64,000 nt of DNA from Rhodoblastus acidophilus (lineage in GTDB: Bacteria > Pseudomonadota > Alphaproteobacteria > Rhizobiales > Beijerinckiaceae): the NCBI RefSeq assembly GCF_025961575.1, contig NZ_JAOQNX010000023.1, positions 1-64,000 on the forward strand, written 5' to 3'. Below, piece by piece: positions 20,152 to 29,910 of the stretch; the first letter of the stretch is position 1; every line of letters starts with the position of its first letter. Below the pieces are notes generated by a model. The model had not been told where the DNA came from. It was given only the letters and a program-made list of their open reading frames with translations, and ran no database searches. The position numbers and the translations under genes are program-made.

Positions 20152-23100
20152 ATGGGACTGCCGATGACCGGGCTGAATGCCGACGCAGATGCGGAACTCG
20201 CGCATTTGCGCCGCCGCGACCGCATGTTCGCGGAATTCGTCGAACATGCGCCGGCGGCCATCGCTTTGTTCGACTGCGACATGCGCTATCTCGCCGCCAG
20301 CGCCCGCTGGCGCGAGGATTACAAATTGCGGGACACGCCGCTCGGGCGCAGCCATTACGAGGTTTTTCCGGAAATCAGCGCGGCCTGGAAGGCGGTTCAC
20401 CGGCGCTGCCTCGCCGGGGCCGAGGAAAGTTCTGATGGCGAGGCCTTCCTGCGCGCCGACGGCGCCGTGCAATGGGTCAAATGGCAGGTTCGGCCCTGGC
20501 GCGACGTCGACGGCGCGATCGCCGGGATCATCATTACGTCGGAGGACATTACCGCCCGCCATAAGGCCGAGGTGGGGCTGCGCGCCAGCGAGGAGGAGTT
20601 GCGCATCCTCGGCGACAATCTGCCGGGCCACGCCATCTACCGCTTTTCCCGCGCGCCCGACGGGACGCGGCGCTTTCTCTATTTCAGCGCCGGCATCGAG
20701 GCGATCAACGGCGTCGCGCTGGCGGAAATTCTCGCCGACCCCAACGCCGTCGACGGGCAAATCCCGCTTGAGCACCGCCGCCGGCTGCTGGCCGAGGAGG
20801 AGCGCAGCGCCCGCGAACTTAACGATTTCTTCCTCGAGGCGCCGTTCCATCACCCGGACGGGACGCAGACGCTGTGGCTGCGGTTCCGCTCGCGGCCGCG
20901 GCGGCTTGAGGACGGAACCGTGGTCTGGACGGGGGTCTGCGCCGACATCACCCAGGAACGCCGGGTCGAAGCCGAGTTGCGCGCCGCCTTGCGTGAGATC
21001 GGCGACCTCAAGGTGGCGCTCGACGAACACGCCATTGTCGCCATCACCGACCCGCGCGGCGTCATCACTTACGTCAATGACAAATTCTGCGCGGTTTCGG
21101 GTTTTTCACGAGAGGAATTGCTGGGCCAGACCCACCGCATCGTCAATTCCGGCGGCCATGCGAAGGATTTCTTCCAAAACCTCTGGCGCACGATCGCGGG
21201 CGGGCGCGTCTGGCGGGGCGAAATCCGCAACCGCGCCAAGGACGGTTCGTTCTACTGGGTGGAAACCACCATCGTGCCGTTTCTGGGCGAAGGCGGCCGT
21301 CCCGAGCGCTATGTCGCCATTCGCACCGACATTACCGCGCGCAAGGCCGCCGAGGCCGAGGCGCGCGACAGCCAGCGCCTGCTGGCAGCGACCTTCGAAC
21401 ATATGCCGGTCGCCATCGCCGTGCTCGACGCGCAGGGGCGAGTCCTGCTCAAGAACGCGCCCATGTCGCGGTTCGTCGGCGAGGTCGCGCCGAGCCGGGA
21501 CGCGGAGGCGGCCGCGCGTTGGACTTCGTTCGACCCGCAGGGGCGGCGGGTCGCGGCTGCGGATTTCGCCTTCGAACGGGTGCTGCGCGGCGCGGACAGC
21601 GTGGCCTTCGAAGCTTTGTTCCAGCCGCCCGAGGGCGACCCCATCTGGACTCATGTCGCGGCAAAACCGCTGCGCGACGCCAGCGGCGGCGTGACCGGCG
21701 CGATCTGCGTGGTCCGCGACATCGATGCGGAGCGGCGCGGCGAAAATGCGCTGCGGGAGAGCCAGCAGCGCTTCCAGCTCGCCGCGGGGGCCGCGGGGCT
21801 TGGCGTGTGGGAATGGAACGTGAGCACCGGCGAGCTCGTCTGGGACGCGGAAATGTTCCGCATTTACGGGCTCGCGCCGACGCCGGACGGGCGCGCCCAT
21901 TACGATCTGTGGCTCAAGGCGCTGCTGCCGGAGGAGCGGGCCGAGCAGGAGGCGCAGTTGTGGGCGCATGCGGAGAGGGGCGGCGTCGGCCGGCGCGAAT
22001 TCCGCATTCGCCGCGCCAGCGACGGCGAAATCCGCGTCATCCAGGCGACGGAGACCTTGCGGGCCAATGCGCGCGGCGAAACCGAATGGGTGATCGGCAC
22101 CAATCTCGACATCACCGAGCGCAAGCGCGCCGAACAGGCCCTGCTCGAAAGCGAGGAGCGGCTGCGCTTCGCGCTGGAGGGGGCGAGCGCCGGGGCGTTC
22201 CAGTGGGACATCCGCCGCGACGAGTCGGTCTGGTCGCCCGAATTTTTCGAACTGCATGGCGTCGATCCCGCGGAAAAGCCGGGTTATCAGGTTTGGCTCG
22301 ACCGCGTGCTGCCCGAGGACCGCGCCCAGGCCGAGCAGGGCTTGCGCGACGCCCTCGCGCCCGGCGCCTCTTTGTGCGCGTTGGAATATCGGGTGGCGCT
22401 CCCCTCCGGGGACACGCGCTGGGTGGCCGCGATCGGCCGGATCGTGCGCGACGCCGACGGCGTCCCGCTGCGCATGTCCGGCATCGCCATGGACGTCACC
22501 GAGCGCAAGCGGGCGGAGCAGCGGCTGCGCGACAGCGAGGCCAATTTGCGGCTGAGCCAGAGCTATCTGAGCCACGCCGCCGACGCCGCGCGCCTCACCT
22601 ATATCGAGATCGACCTGATCGCGCGGCGCATTCGTCCGGCGGAGAATTTCGAAAAGGTGATGGGCTATCGCCCGCTGACGCCGCTCGAGGGCGGCGCGTT
22701 CCAGGCGGGCTTCGCGCATTCGCTTGAGCGCATCCACGCGGAGGACCGGCCGGCCCTCCAGGCCTTTGTCGCCGCCTTGTTCGATCAGGGCGCCGATGGC
22801 CGGATCGAATTTCGCGTCGCCGGCGAGGACGGGCGCGAACGGGTGATCGATTGCAGCGCCCGGGTCGAAAGCGGCGCGGGGCGGCGGCCGGCGCGCGCCT
22901 TCATGACCTTCCTCGACATCACCGAGCGGGCGCGGGCGCGCGACGAGCTGGCCTCGGCCAAGCGCCGGGCGGACGAAATCCTCGACAGCATCACCGACGG
23001 GTTCTACGCGCTCGATGCGCAGTGGCGGTTCGTCTATTTCAACCGGCGCGCCGAGGCCATGCTGGAAAAAACCGCCGCGGAGGCGCTCGGTCGGGGTTTT

Positions 23101-24816
23101 TTCGATGTGTTCCCGATGGTCCGCGACTCCGAGGTCCACGCGCAATATCGGCGCGTGATGGCGCAGCGGCGGGCGGTCGATTTCGAGATGGTTTCGCCGA
23201 TCCTCGGTCGCTGGGTGTTCTTTTCCGTCTATCCAACCCTCGAAGGCGGCCTTTCCGTCTATTTCCGCGACATTACCGCGCAGAAACAGGCCGAGGAGGC
23301 GTTGCGCGAGCGCGAGGCCGATCTGCGCGCCTTCGCCGACGCCCTGCCGCAGCTCGCCTGGATCACCGACGCCGACGGCTCCATCCGCTGGTACAACCGG
23401 CGCTGGTACGAATATACCGGGACCACGCCGGCGCAGATGGAGGGTTGGGGCTGGCAAAGCGTGCACGATCCCGAGGTGCTGCCGCAGGTGATGGAGCGCT
23501 GGTCGGCGTCCATCGCCACGGGAAAACCGTTTGATATGACCTTTCCGCTGCGCGGCGCGGATGGCAAATTTCGGCCGTTCCTGTCGCGCGCTGCGCCGCA
23601 ATGCGATGCCCAGGGGCGGGTGGTGCGCTGGTTCGGCTCCAATACCGAAGTCACCGAGCAGAAGCGGCTGGAAGAGGAGATGCGGCTGGCCCGCGCCGAG
23701 GCCGAGCGCGCCAATGTCGCCAAGTCGAAATTTTTGGCCTCCGCCAGCCATGACCTGCGCCAGCCCGTGCAATCGCTGGTGCTGCTGCTGTCGCTGGTCG
23801 AGGGCCAGGTCAAGGACAATGCCCGCGCCGCCCGCACCGTGGACATGATGAAACAGGCGGTCGGCGGGCTGAACGGGCTGCTCACCGCCATTCTGGACAT
23901 TTCCCGGCTCGACGCCGGCATTATCGAGCCGGTGCTGGAGCCGGTCGCCATTCCGGCCTTCATCGACCGGCTGGCGCGCGAATACCGCTCGAAAGCCGCG
24001 GCGCAGGGCTTGCGCCTTCGCGTGCGCGTGGCGCGGGGCGTGTGTTGCGTGCGCACCGACGCCGCTCTGTTCGAGCGCGCCTTGCGCAATCTGATCGAGA
24101 ACGCCTTGCGTTATACGCCGCGCGGCGGCGTGCTGATCGGGGCGCGGCGGCGGGGCGACCGCATCCGCATCGACGTGATCGACACCGGCGTCGGCGTGCC
24201 CCGCGAGAAGCAGGCCGAAATTTTTGAGGAATTCCATCAGTTGCACAATCCCGGCCGCGATCTGGAGCGGGGGCTCGGGCTCGGGCTGGCGATCGTCGCC
24301 CGGTTGAGCGCGCTGCTCGGGGTCAAGGTCGACGTGTCCTCACGGGTCGGGCGGGGATCGCGGTTTTCGCTGAGCCTGCCGGAAGATGCGTGTCGGAGCG
24401 TCGAGCCGACGTCGCCCGAACCGTCGCCCTGTTATCGCGGCTGTGTGCTGATCGTCGAGGACAATGGGATCTTGCGGTTGAGCCTCGAGGAGACCGTGGC
24501 TGGGTGGGGCTACAAGACGCTGTCCGTCGAAAGCGGCGAGGCCGCAGTGGCGCAGGTGGCGGGCGGCGCCCATGTCGATGCGGTGGTCACCGATTATCGT
24601 CTGGGTGCGGGCCTCAACGGCATCCAGACCGCGCTCGAGGTCGAGCGCCTGTTCGGCCACGCCTTGCCGAAACTGATCGTCACCGGCGACACCGGTCGCG
24701 AGCGTCTGGAGGAAATTCGCGCCAGCGGCTGCGACTTCTTGCATAAGCCGGTGTCGGTGGAGGAGTTGCGGCGCAAGCTCGCCGGGATGTTCGCTGGCGT
24801 TTCAGTCGGAGGCTGA
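20152..24816 (+). CDS. multi-PAS hybrid sensor histidine kinase
   Basis: A 1554-residue cytoplasmic sensor kinase with no TM helix or signal peptide. About nine PAS/PAC-like units run from residue 20 to about 1170; most end in an xDITxRxxAE-type linker (for example [37 protein letters not shown]). They are followed by the H box [20 protein letters not shown], an HATPase with [21 protein letters not shown] and GLGLGLAIV, and a C-terminal receiver domain (VLIVEDN, phospho-Asp in [18 protein letters not shown]). The DLRQP H box marks the HK class often found with soluble multi-PAS hybrids. Ligands (haem, flavin, others) cannot be read from sequence. It overlaps trmJ tail-to-tail by 15 bp; start choice between 20152 and an ATG at 20164 is open. 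Confidence 0.9.
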   Translation: MGLPMTGLNADADAELAHLRRRDRMFAEFVEHAPAAIALFDCDMRYLAASARWREDYKLRDTPLGRSHYEVFPEISAAWKAVHRRCLAGAEESSDGEAFLRADGAVQWVKWQVRPWRDVDGAIAGIIITSEDITARHKAEVGLRASEEELRILGDNLPGHAIYRFSRAPDGTRRFLYFSAGIEAINGVALAEILADPNAVDGQIPLEHRRRLLAEEERSARELNDFFLEAPFHHPDGTQTLWLRFRSRPRRLEDGTVVWTGVCADITQERRVEAELRAALREIGDLKVALDEHAIVAITDPRGVITYVNDKFCAVSGFSREELLGQTHRIVNSGGHAKDFFQNLWRTIAGGRVWRGEIRNRAKDGSFYWVETTIVPFLGEGGRPERYVAIRTDITARKAAEAEARDSQRLLAATFEHMPVAIAVLDAQGRVLLKNAPMSRFVGEVAPSRDAEAAARWTSFDPQGRRVAAADFAFERVLRGADSVAFEALFQPPEGDPIWTHVAAKPLRDASGGVTGAICVVRDIDAERRGENALRESQQRFQLAAGAAGLGVWEWNVSTGELVWDAEMFRIYGLAPTPDGRAHYDLWLKALLPEERAEQEAQLWAHAERGGVGRREFRIRRASDGEIRVIQATETLRANARGETEWVIGTNLDITERKRAEQALLESEERLRFALEGASAGAFQWDIRRDESVWSPEFFELHGVDPAEKPGYQVWLDRVLPEDRAQAEQGLRDALAPGASLCALEYRVALPSGDTRWVAAIGRIVRDADGVPLRMSGIAMDVTERKRAEQRLRDSEANLRLSQSYLSHAADAARLTYIEIDLIARRIRPAENFEKVMGYRPLTPLEGGAFQAGFAHSLERIHAEDRPALQAFVAALFDQGADGRIEFRVAGEDGRERVIDCSARVESGAGRRPARAFMTFLDITERARARDELASAKRRADEILDSITDGFYALDAQWRFVYFNRRAEAMLEKTAAEALGRGFFDVFPMVRDSEVHAQYRRVMAQRRAVDFEMVSPILGRWVFFSVYPTLEGGLSVYFRDITAQKQAEEALREREADLRAFADALPQLAWITDADGSIRWYNRRWYEYTGTTPAQMEGWGWQSVHDPEVLPQVMERWSASIATGKPFDMTFPLRGADGKFRPFLSRAAPQCDAQGRVVRWFGSNTEVTEQKRLEEEMRLARAEAERANVAKSKFLASASHDLRQPVQSLVLLLSLVEGQVKDNARAARTVDMMKQAVGGLNGLLTAILDISRLDAGIIEPVLEPVAIPAFIDRLAREYRSKAAAQGLRLRVRVARGVCCVRTDAALFERALRNLIENALRYTPRGGVLIGARRRGDRIRIDVIDTGVGVPREKQAEIFEEFHQLHNPGRDLERGLGLGLAIVARLSALLGVKVDVSSRVGRGSRFSLSLPEDACRSVEPTSPEPSPCYRGCVLIVEDNGILRLSLEETVAGWGYKTLSVESGEAAVAQVAGGAHVDAVVTDYRLGAGLNGIQTALEVERLFGHALPKLIVTGDTGRERLEEIRASGCDFLHKPVSVEELRRKLAGMFAGVSVGG

Positions 24817-25656
24817 ATCGTCCACGGGCTGCGGCGCCGGCTTCGGCGGCTTGATCCGCTTGCGGGTCTGCACCTCCTGGCGCGGGCCCTCGACCAGCCG
24901 CACCACCGCGCCCCAGAGCGTGCGCACGTCCTGCTGGGTGAGGTTCATGCGGTGGAACATGTTGCGCAGATTGCGCTGCATCACCGGGCGCTTCGAATCC
25001 GGCTTGAAGAATTCGGAAGCCTCCAGATGGCCCTCTAAAAATTCGAAGAAGGACAGGGTCATTTCGCGTTGCGCCGGGGGCGAACGCTCTTCCTGGGCGA
25101 AGGGGAGGACGCCGCCTTCGCGGGATTTGAAATATTCGTAGCCGCACAGCAGCACCGCCTGCGCCAGATTGAGCGAGCCATAGGCGGGATTGACCGGGAA
25201 GGTGAGGATGGCGCTGGCGAGCGCGACATCGTCATTGTCGAGGCCGGTGCGCTCGGGGCCAAACAAAATGCCGTGCTTTTCGCCTGCGAGCGTGGCGCGG
25301 GCGCATTCGGGCATGGCCTGCGCCGGCGTCTCCACGCGCTTGAACTGGCCGCGTTCGCGCGCGGTGGTCGCCCAGACGAAGTTCAGGTCGGCGACCGCGG
25401 CTTCGGTGCTTTCGTAGACGGTGGCCCGCTCCAGCAGATGCACCGCGCCGGCGGCGGCGGCATAGGCGCCTTTGCGGCGGGCGCCGGTGCGCGGCCAGCC
25501 CTCGCGCGGGCTGACGAGGCGCAGGTCGGAAAGGCCGAAATTGGCCATGGCGCGCGCGCACATGCCGATGTTCACGGCAAGCTGGGGCCGCACCAGAATG
25601 ATCGACGGCCCGCCCTCGAACAAAGGCTTTGTGCGGTCCGTGCCTGCTCCAACCAA
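24802..25656 (-). CDS. trmJ: tRNA (cytidine/uridine-2'-O-)-methyltransferase TrmJ
   Basis: SPOUT-superfamily SAM-dependent enzyme that methylates the ribose of position 32 in tRNAs. The 284-residue protein has [20 protein letters not shown] at the N-terminus, the knot motifs [15 protein letters not shown] and [19 protein letters not shown], and a C-terminal extension with a basic tail. There is no ATG near the start. A TTG at 25656 is preceded by GGAGG with 5-nt spacing and is chosen; a TTG four codons earlier overlaps that site. It is convergent with, and overlaps, the hybrid kinase by 15 bp. Confidence 0.88.
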   Translation of the reverse strand: MVGAGTDRTKPLFEGGPSIILVRPQLAVNIGMCARAMANFGLSDLRLVSPREGWPRTGARRKGAYAAAAGAVHLLERATVYESTEAAVADLNFVWATTARERGQFKRVETPAQAMPECARATLAGEKHGILFGPERTGLDNDDVALASAILTFPVNPAYGSLNLAQAVLLCGYEYFKSREGGVLPFAQEERSPPAQREMTLSFFEFLEGHLEASEFFKPDSKRPVMQRNLRNMFHRMNLTQQDVRTLWGAVVRLVEGPRQEVQTRKRIKPPKPAPQPVDDSASD

Positions 25657-25710
25657 GATGGCCTCCAAACTATGCCGGGCGTCGTCAATCGGCCAACGAA
25701 CTTGATGCCG

Positions 25711-25820
25711 TCATGGCCGGGCTTGTCCCGGCCTTCCACGCGGCGCCGCAGTGCGAGCTGGTGAAGAATTATTCCGGGCGGCCCGGCGTGGATGCCCGGC
25801 ACGAGGCCGGGCATGACGTC
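25711..25820 (+). repeat. dispersed intergenic repeat, copy B
   Basis: Shares the two-hairpin core of copy A: CATGGCCGGGCTTGTCCCGG...CCACGCGGCGCCGCA, then CCCGGCGTGGATGCCCGG...CCGGGCATGACGT. The middle segment (GAAGAATTATTCC) differs from copies A and C. It lies between the upstream end of trmJ and the 3' end of vapC. Confidence 0.75.
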
Positions 25821-25896
25821 CGCAGGTTGCGTCGGGTTTTAGGCGCGGGGGGAAGGGATGGCAAGGCGGGGTTGGTCGCGTCGGTTTCGGGGGTGT

Positions 25897-26319
25897 TCAA
25901 CGTTCGCCGACCCAATTCTCAAAGATCAAGCCTTCAACGCGCTCGAATTCGCGCACATTGTTCGTGACCAGCACGCATCCCGCCGCCAATGCATGGCCGG
26001 CGATCATGGCGTCGTTGCCGCCGATCGGCGTTCCCTTGGCGGCGAGCGCCCGGCTGATGCGCATCGCCTGTTCGGCGGCCGAGCGGTCCCAGGGCAGGAT
26101 GTCGGAGAGGCGGGCGACGAAGGCCGCGACCAAATCCGCATGCCGCGGCGACGCTTTTCGCCCGACGGTTCCGAGCAGCATTTCGTAATAGGTCACGACA
26201 GAAATCACGACGCTGTGCTGAGACTCGACGACCGTCTGCAAGCGCTCGAGAACGGCCAGGGGCCGCTCGCGCATGATGTAGGCGCAGATGTTGGTGTCGA
26301 GCATGAACACGGCGCTCAT
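25897..26319 (-). CDS. vapC: type II toxin VapC, PIN-domain ribonuclease
   Basis: Metal-dependent endoribonuclease toxin. The 140-residue PIN protein has acidic residues D8 (in MLDTNICAYIMRERP), E46 and D103 (in GGNDAMIAGHA). The MLDTNICxxIMRE start closely resembles the enteric VapC/MvpT group that cleaves initiator tRNA-fMet, so the same target is plausible here. Its ATG overlaps the TGA of vapB (ATGA), the usual antitoxin-first coupling. Confidence 0.92.
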   Translation of the reverse strand: MSAVFMLDTNICAYIMRERPLAVLERLQTVVESQHSVVISVVTYYEMLLGTVGRKASPRHADLVAAFVARLSDILPWDRSAAEQAMRISRALAAKGTPIGGNDAMIAGHALAAGCVLVTNNVREFERVEGLIFENWVGER

Positions 26320-26555
26320 GCGTCGTCATTCAGCGAAAACCGCCCTTCTTCGATCACGTCGGGGCGTTCCCGCAAGAAATCTTCGCCCGCGGCGGGGGCG
26401 TCGCGAAATGAGGTCCAGCTTGGACGCAACGGACGCAGAATGATGGCGTCGCCCTGCTTCTCGATCGTCAATTCGTTGACGCCGGAGAATTCCATATCTT
26501 TGGGCAGACGAACCGCCTGGTTCCGATTGTTGCGGAAGATCGATACCGTTCTCAA
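26316..26555 (-). CDS. vapB: type II antitoxin VapB, AbrB-like
   Basis: Antitoxin that binds VapC and represses its own operon. The 79-residue product starts MRTVSIFRNNRNQAVRLPKD, a swapped-hairpin AbrB/MazE-type DNA-binding domain, followed by FSGVNELTIEKQGDAIILRP and a C-terminal toxin-binding tail. The start is a TTG at 26555 preceded by AGGAGG with 5-nt spacing. A longer reading exists but would begin inside the operator region. A perfect palindrome lies 26 bp upstream. Confidence 0.88.
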   Translation of the reverse strand: MRTVSIFRNNRNQAVRLPKDMEFSGVNELTIEKQGDAIILRPLRPSWTSFRDAPAAGEDFLRERPDVIEEGRFSLNDDA

Positions 26556-26580
26556 CGCCGCCTCCTGCTGGAGGTGATAT

Positions 26581-26601
26581 AGCATATGCCAGGCATATGC
26601 T
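26581..26601. promoter_or_regulatory. vapBC operator palindrome
   Basis: AGCATATGCC-A-GGCATATGCT is a perfect 10-bp inverted repeat around one central base, placed 26 bp before the vapB start and overlapping the likely promoter. Autoregulation by VapBC at such palindromes is established for the family. Confidence 0.75.
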
Positions 26602-26617
26602 CAAGGCGCGCCGCGCT

Positions 26618-26866
26618 CTATCCGCCCGTCATCGGCGGGAAGAAGGCGATTTCGCTGACGCCCGCGATGGCCGTATCCGGCTTGGCGTGGCGCTTGTCCA
26701 GCGCGACGCGGGCGAGGCCGCTGGAAAACACCGCTTCGTAAATCTCGTCGCGTTTGGCGAGGAACGAAATCACGTCGGCCACCGTCCGCGCTTCGGGCGG
26801 CAGCTCAAGGTCTTCCTCGGTCAGGCCCAAGCGCTCACGCAGCGAGGCGAAATAGACGACCTTCAC
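26618..26866 (-). CDS. moaD: molybdopterin synthase sulfur carrier subunit MoaD
   Basis: Small ubiquitin-like protein whose C-terminal thiocarboxylate supplies sulfur for molybdopterin. The 82-residue product reads MKVVYFASLRERLGL at the start and ends FFPPMTGG, with the essential terminal Gly-Gly. The start is a GTG at 26866 overlapping the pgsA TGA (GTGA), so translation is coupled. The large subunit gene moaE lies about 11 kb away at 37771-38241. Confidence 0.9.
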   Translation of the reverse strand: MKVVYFASLRERLGLTEEDLELPPEARTVADVISFLAKRDEIYEAVFSSGLARVALDKRHAKPDTAIAGVSEIAFFPPMTGG

Positions 26867-27456
26867 TCTTCCACCACATATTTGACCCCGGCCTTGAAAT
26901 AATCGAAGCCGGTGTAGAGGGTGAGCAGCGCCGAAATCCACAAAAGGAACAGGCCGATCTGCACCGTGCCGGGCAAGACCAGCTCGCCCGCGCGGCCCGC
27001 GATCAGGAAGCCCAGGGCGATCAGCTGCACCGTGGTCTTCCATTTGGCCACCGCCGAGACCGGCACAGGCACTTTCAAATCCGCTAGGAATTCGCGCAGG
27101 CCGGAGACCAGAATTTCGCGGCACAGGATGATGATCGCCGCCCACAGCGACCAGCTTTTTATGGTGCCGTCCGCGACCAGAATCATCAGCACCGCCGACA
27201 CCAGCAGTTTGTCGGCGATCGGGTCGAGCATGCGGCCGAGCGCCGACTGCTGGTCCCAGATGCGGGCGAGATAGCCGTCGAAGAAATCGGTGATCGCCGC
27301 CAGCGTGAACAGGCCGAGGGCCGTCCAGCGCAAGGCGTATTCGTCGGGCCAGAACAGGCAGGCCACCACCGCCGGGACGATCACCACCCGGCCGAAAGTG
27401 AGGATGTTCGGCAGGTTCATGGTGCGGGCGCGCGGGCGAGCGGCGTTGACGGTCAT
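26863..27456 (-). CDS. pgsA: CDP-diacylglycerol--glycerol-3-phosphate 3-phosphatidyltransferase
   Basis: Makes phosphatidylglycerophosphate, the committed step to phosphatidylglycerol and cardiolipin, in the inner membrane. The protein (197 residues from the ATG at 27456) has several TM helices and the CDP-alcohol phosphotransferase signature D-G-x2-A-R-x8-G-x3-D-x3-D, seen as DGYLARIWDQQSALGRMLDP followed by IAD. An ATG at 27420 (MNLPNILTFGR) is an equally possible start; the family usually begins near there. It is followed directly by moaD and preceded by the TetR-type gene in a leftward run. Confidence 0.93.
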   Translation of the reverse strand: MTVNAARPRARTMNLPNILTFGRVVIVPAVVACLFWPDEYALRWTALGLFTLAAITDFFDGYLARIWDQQSALGRMLDPIADKLLVSAVLMILVADGTIKSWSLWAAIIILCREILVSGLREFLADLKVPVPVSAVAKWKTTVQLIALGFLIAGRAGELVLPGTVQIGLFLLWISALLTLYTGFDYFKAGVKYVVEE

Positions 27457-27540
27457 AGAGCGAGGAACACCTTTTTCGCGCGCGACGTCAAGAAAGAAAA
27501 CAGTCACATCCGGCGGGAACTTCGCTCCAGCGCGGCCGGT

Positions 27541-28215
27541 TCAGCGCACCCCCAAAAACCGCTCCGCCAGTCCGATCAGCGGGTTGGTCAGGGGGGCCAG
27601 GGTTTTGCGCGCCTCGTCCAGACGATGCGTCAACATCTTGCCGCGCTCAAGCTCCTTGTCGAGCGCCGCCATGGTCCTGGCGAGGTCCTCGCTTTCGTCG
27701 GAGAGCCAGACATGGAAGACCCGCGACCACGCCATGGCGAGGCCTTGCAGTTTTACGGAGCCCAGCGGGCCCTCGCTGCTGCCGCCCGCGGCTTCGAGCA
27801 TGAAACGCATGGAATTGACCGCGAGCCTGTTGATCTCGGCCAGCGCCAGGGGATCGCGCATCGCCCAGGCGTAAATGCTGTCCAGCGCGGTCTTGTAAGG
27901 CTTTAAGGCGTCGAAGCGGCGCATGAGCACGTCGAACAGCCGGTCCTTGACGCTCTCCGCGGCGAGGTCGTCGGTGGTCTCTTCGAGCACGATGCGGTCG
28001 ATGCGGCGGGAAAAGCCGCCGAGAATCGCGCCCTTGGACGGGAAGGCGTCGCGGAACTGCGCCAGGGACAGTCCGGCTTCCTCGGCGACATCGGCGAGGG
28101 TGATGTCGGTCCAGGGCCGCTGCGCCGCCAGCGCCATCAGCGCGTCGATCGCGCGGTCGCGCGGGTTGTGCGACTTGTGATCGCCCTCGTCGTCCCTGTG
28201 CTTTTTCGAGTTCAT
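27541..28215 (-). CDS. TetR-family transcriptional regulator
   Basis: The 224-residue protein has an N-terminal TetR helix-turn-helix (DRAIDALMALAAQRPWTDIT, then LADVAEEAGLSLAQFRDAFP) and a helical C-terminal domain with an expected ligand pocket. The first 20 residues are charged and likely disordered. It lies between proC and pgsA on the same strand with a repeat hairpin upstream. Its target is unknown; ordinary TetR neighbours such as a pump are not adjacent. Confidence 0.85.
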   Translation of the reverse strand: MNSKKHRDDEGDHKSHNPRDRAIDALMALAAQRPWTDITLADVAEEAGLSLAQFRDAFPSKGAILGGFSRRIDRIVLEETTDDLAAESVKDRLFDVLMRRFDALKPYKTALDSIYAWAMRDPLALAEINRLAVNSMRFMLEAAGGSSEGPLGSVKLQGLAMAWSRVFHVWLSDESEDLARTMAALDKELERGKMLTHRLDEARKTLAPLTNPLIGLAERFLGVR

Positions 28216-28310
28216 GACCGGTCTCCTCGCCGAAAAATGGGGTCGTGCGGGGCGAGACGCAAGCCTGGAGTTTTTGCGCAGGTTCCTTTCGGGAAGATGC
28301 GCTGGAGCCT

Positions 28311-28347
28311 CCCCGGGTCAAGCCCGGGGCGGGCATGACGTCCGGGG
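28311..28347. repeat. partial dispersed repeat / hairpin between proC and the TetR-type gene
   Basis: CCCCGGG-tcaag-CCCGGGG (28311-28329) followed by CGGGCATGACGTCCGGGGTT matches the right arm of the repeat copies at 10912 and 25711. It begins exactly at the proC stop and may terminate or attenuate proC transcription. Confidence 0.55.
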
Positions 28348-29154
28348 TTAGCCGGACAAGTCCTCGGCGCGCTGGCGCGCCGCCGCCGTGGCGCGCGCCA
28401 TCAGCGCGGTCAGGCCTTCGTCCGCCATTAACACGTCGAGCGCGGCCTGGGTGGTGCCGCCCGGCGAAGTGACGTTTTTCCGCAAAATCTCGGCGGAGGT
28501 TTCGGGCTGGCGGAACAACAGTTCGCCGGAGCCTTCGACCGTGGCGCGGGCGAGCCGCAGGGCGAGATCCGGGGGGAGGCCGAGTTCGGCTCCCGCTTGG
28601 GCCAGGGCCTCGACCAGATGGAAAACATAGGCCGGGCCCGAGCCGGAAATGGCGGTGACCGCGTCGATCAGCGATTCGCGCTCGACCCATTCGACGCCGC
28701 CGACGCCCGACAACAAGAATTCCGCCTTGGCGCGCTGGTCGGCGCTCACGGACTCGTTGGCGTAGACGCCGGTGACGCCGCGTCCGATCGCCGCGGGCGT
28801 ATTGGGCATGGCGCGCAGGATGGCGGAAACCGGCAGGCGCGCGGCGAGATTGGCGACCGTCTTGCCAGCGAGGATCGACAGCAAAAACGTGTCGCGGCCG
28901 AACAAAGCCGAAATCCCCGACGCCACCGAATCCAGAACCTGCGGCTTGACCGCCAGGACCACGGCTTCGGCTGCGGCATGCGGCGGGTTCAGGGCAAATC
29001 CTTTTTCCGCCGCCAGGGTTTTCAGGGCGTCCGACGGGGCGGGGTCGTAAACGTTGACGCGCGCGGGGGCGAAGCCAGCTGCAAGCCAGCCGCCGAGCAG
29101 GGCCGAGCCCATTTTGCCGCCGCCCACCAGCGCCAGGGAATGCGGCGCGCTCAT
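28348..29154 (-). CDS. proC: pyrroline-5-carboxylate reductase
   Basis: Last step of proline synthesis, reducing pyrroline-5-carboxylate with NAD(P)H. The 268-residue protein has the dinucleotide-binding start LALVGGGKMGSALLGGW, VLAVKPQVLD, RAMPNTPAAIGRG, and the C-terminal signature AISGSGPAYVFHLVEAL with VTSPGGTTQAALDVL. Its ATG overlaps the stop of the YbjN-like gene by 4 bp (ATGA), so the two are co-translated. Confidence 0.96.
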   Translation of the reverse strand: MSAPHSLALVGGGKMGSALLGGWLAAGFAPARVNVYDPAPSDALKTLAAEKGFALNPPHAAAEAVVLAVKPQVLDSVASGISALFGRDTFLLSILAGKTVANLAARLPVSAILRAMPNTPAAIGRGVTGVYANESVSADQRAKAEFLLSGVGGVEWVERESLIDAVTAISGSGPAYVFHLVEALAQAGAELGLPPDLALRLARATVEGSGELLFRQPETSAEILRKNVTSPGGTTQAALDVLMADEGLTALMARATAAARQRAEDLSG

Positions 29155-29654
29155 GCTTCGCCGCGCGTCTCGAACAGGGCGCTCGACAGCGCCTCTTCCG
29201 CCGTCTTGCCGGCCCAGACCACGAACTGGAACGCCTGATAATAGCGTTCGCAGGCGTCGAGCGCGGCCGACAGCATGGCTTCGCACTGGATCATGCTGGC
29301 CTGGACGCCGCCGGCGAGCGGCAGCGCATGGCGGAACATCACCACGCCGTCCTTCGACCAGACGTCGAAATGGCCGATCCACATCTGCTCGTTGATCTTC
29401 GAAACCAGACGCGCGGTTTCGGCCCGTCGCCGCTCCGGAACCTTTAAGTCGAACGCGCAGCCCAGATGCAGGGCCTCGCATTCGCCGAGCCACGTGAACG
29501 CAATATTGTAATCCGCCCACGAGCCCGCGACGGCCAGCGAAATCTCGTCCGCGTCGTCGCGGTCAAAAGTCCAGTCTTTCAAACAGGCGAGCCGTTCGAT
29601 CACATCGACCGGATGTTCAATTCTCTCGCCATGGTCCAGTTCAGTAAGCAGCAT
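29151..29654 (-). CDS. YbjN-domain protein
   Basis: The 167-residue cytoplasmic protein starts MLLTELDHGERIEHPVDVIE. It contains the YbjN/DUF1790-type fold (ADYNIAFTWLGECEALHLGC, INEQMWIGHFDVW, GGVQASMIQCEAMLSAALDA), related to type III secretion chaperone folds. Its precise role is not known to me. The position immediately ahead of proC, overlapping by 4 bp, is one I associate with other alphaproteobacteria. A strong inverted repeat lies about 120-165 bp upstream. Confidence 0.75.
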   Translation of the reverse strand: MLLTELDHGERIEHPVDVIERLACLKDWTFDRDDADEISLAVAGSWADYNIAFTWLGECEALHLGCAFDLKVPERRRAETARLVSKINEQMWIGHFDVWSKDGVVMFRHALPLAGGVQASMIQCEAMLSAALDACERYYQAFQFVVWAGKTAEEALSSALFETRGEA

Positions 29655-29773
29655 TGATCGTTTCCGGCGCGCTGTGCGCGAAGGAGGGACAGACTGGCTA
29701 TACTCGCGCCGATACTTTGTTGCCGCGCAGAACCCCGTGGCCACGCGGGAGAGCGGGGCGCGGGGCGGCGGCG

Positions 29774-29820
29774 AATCACCTGATGGGTTCAATATAGCTG
29801 CATTGAACCCGAAGGTGAAT
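29774..29820. promoter_or_regulatory. long imperfect hairpin upstream of the YbjN-like gene
   Basis: GGGTTCAAT-atagctgc-ATTGAACCC is a perfect 9-bp stem, extended outwards by CACCT...AGGTG beyond a small internal loop. It sits between the 3' end of the ubiK-like gene (29911) and the YbjN start (29654). It may be a leader structure, a protein operator, or a terminator without a T tract. Confidence 0.5.
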
Positions 29821-29910
29821 CGTCCCTAACGGCAGGACCAAACTGCTGGATTCGCGCTGCTTCGTCTACGCTGTCATAAAAAAGTCCACAGCTATCCTAT
29901 AGTCAGCGTT

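Noticed and set aside
21106-24246. Leftward frame of over 1000 codons inside the hybrid kinase gene.
   Set aside because: Antisense shadow caused by high GC; no motifs, while the kinase strand has PAS, HisKA, HATPase and receiver motifs.
27647-29520. Long leftward frames overlapping the TetR-type gene, proC and the ybjN-like gene.
   Set aside because: They are other-phase readings with Arg/Ala/Gly bias; recognised genes occupy the same stretch.
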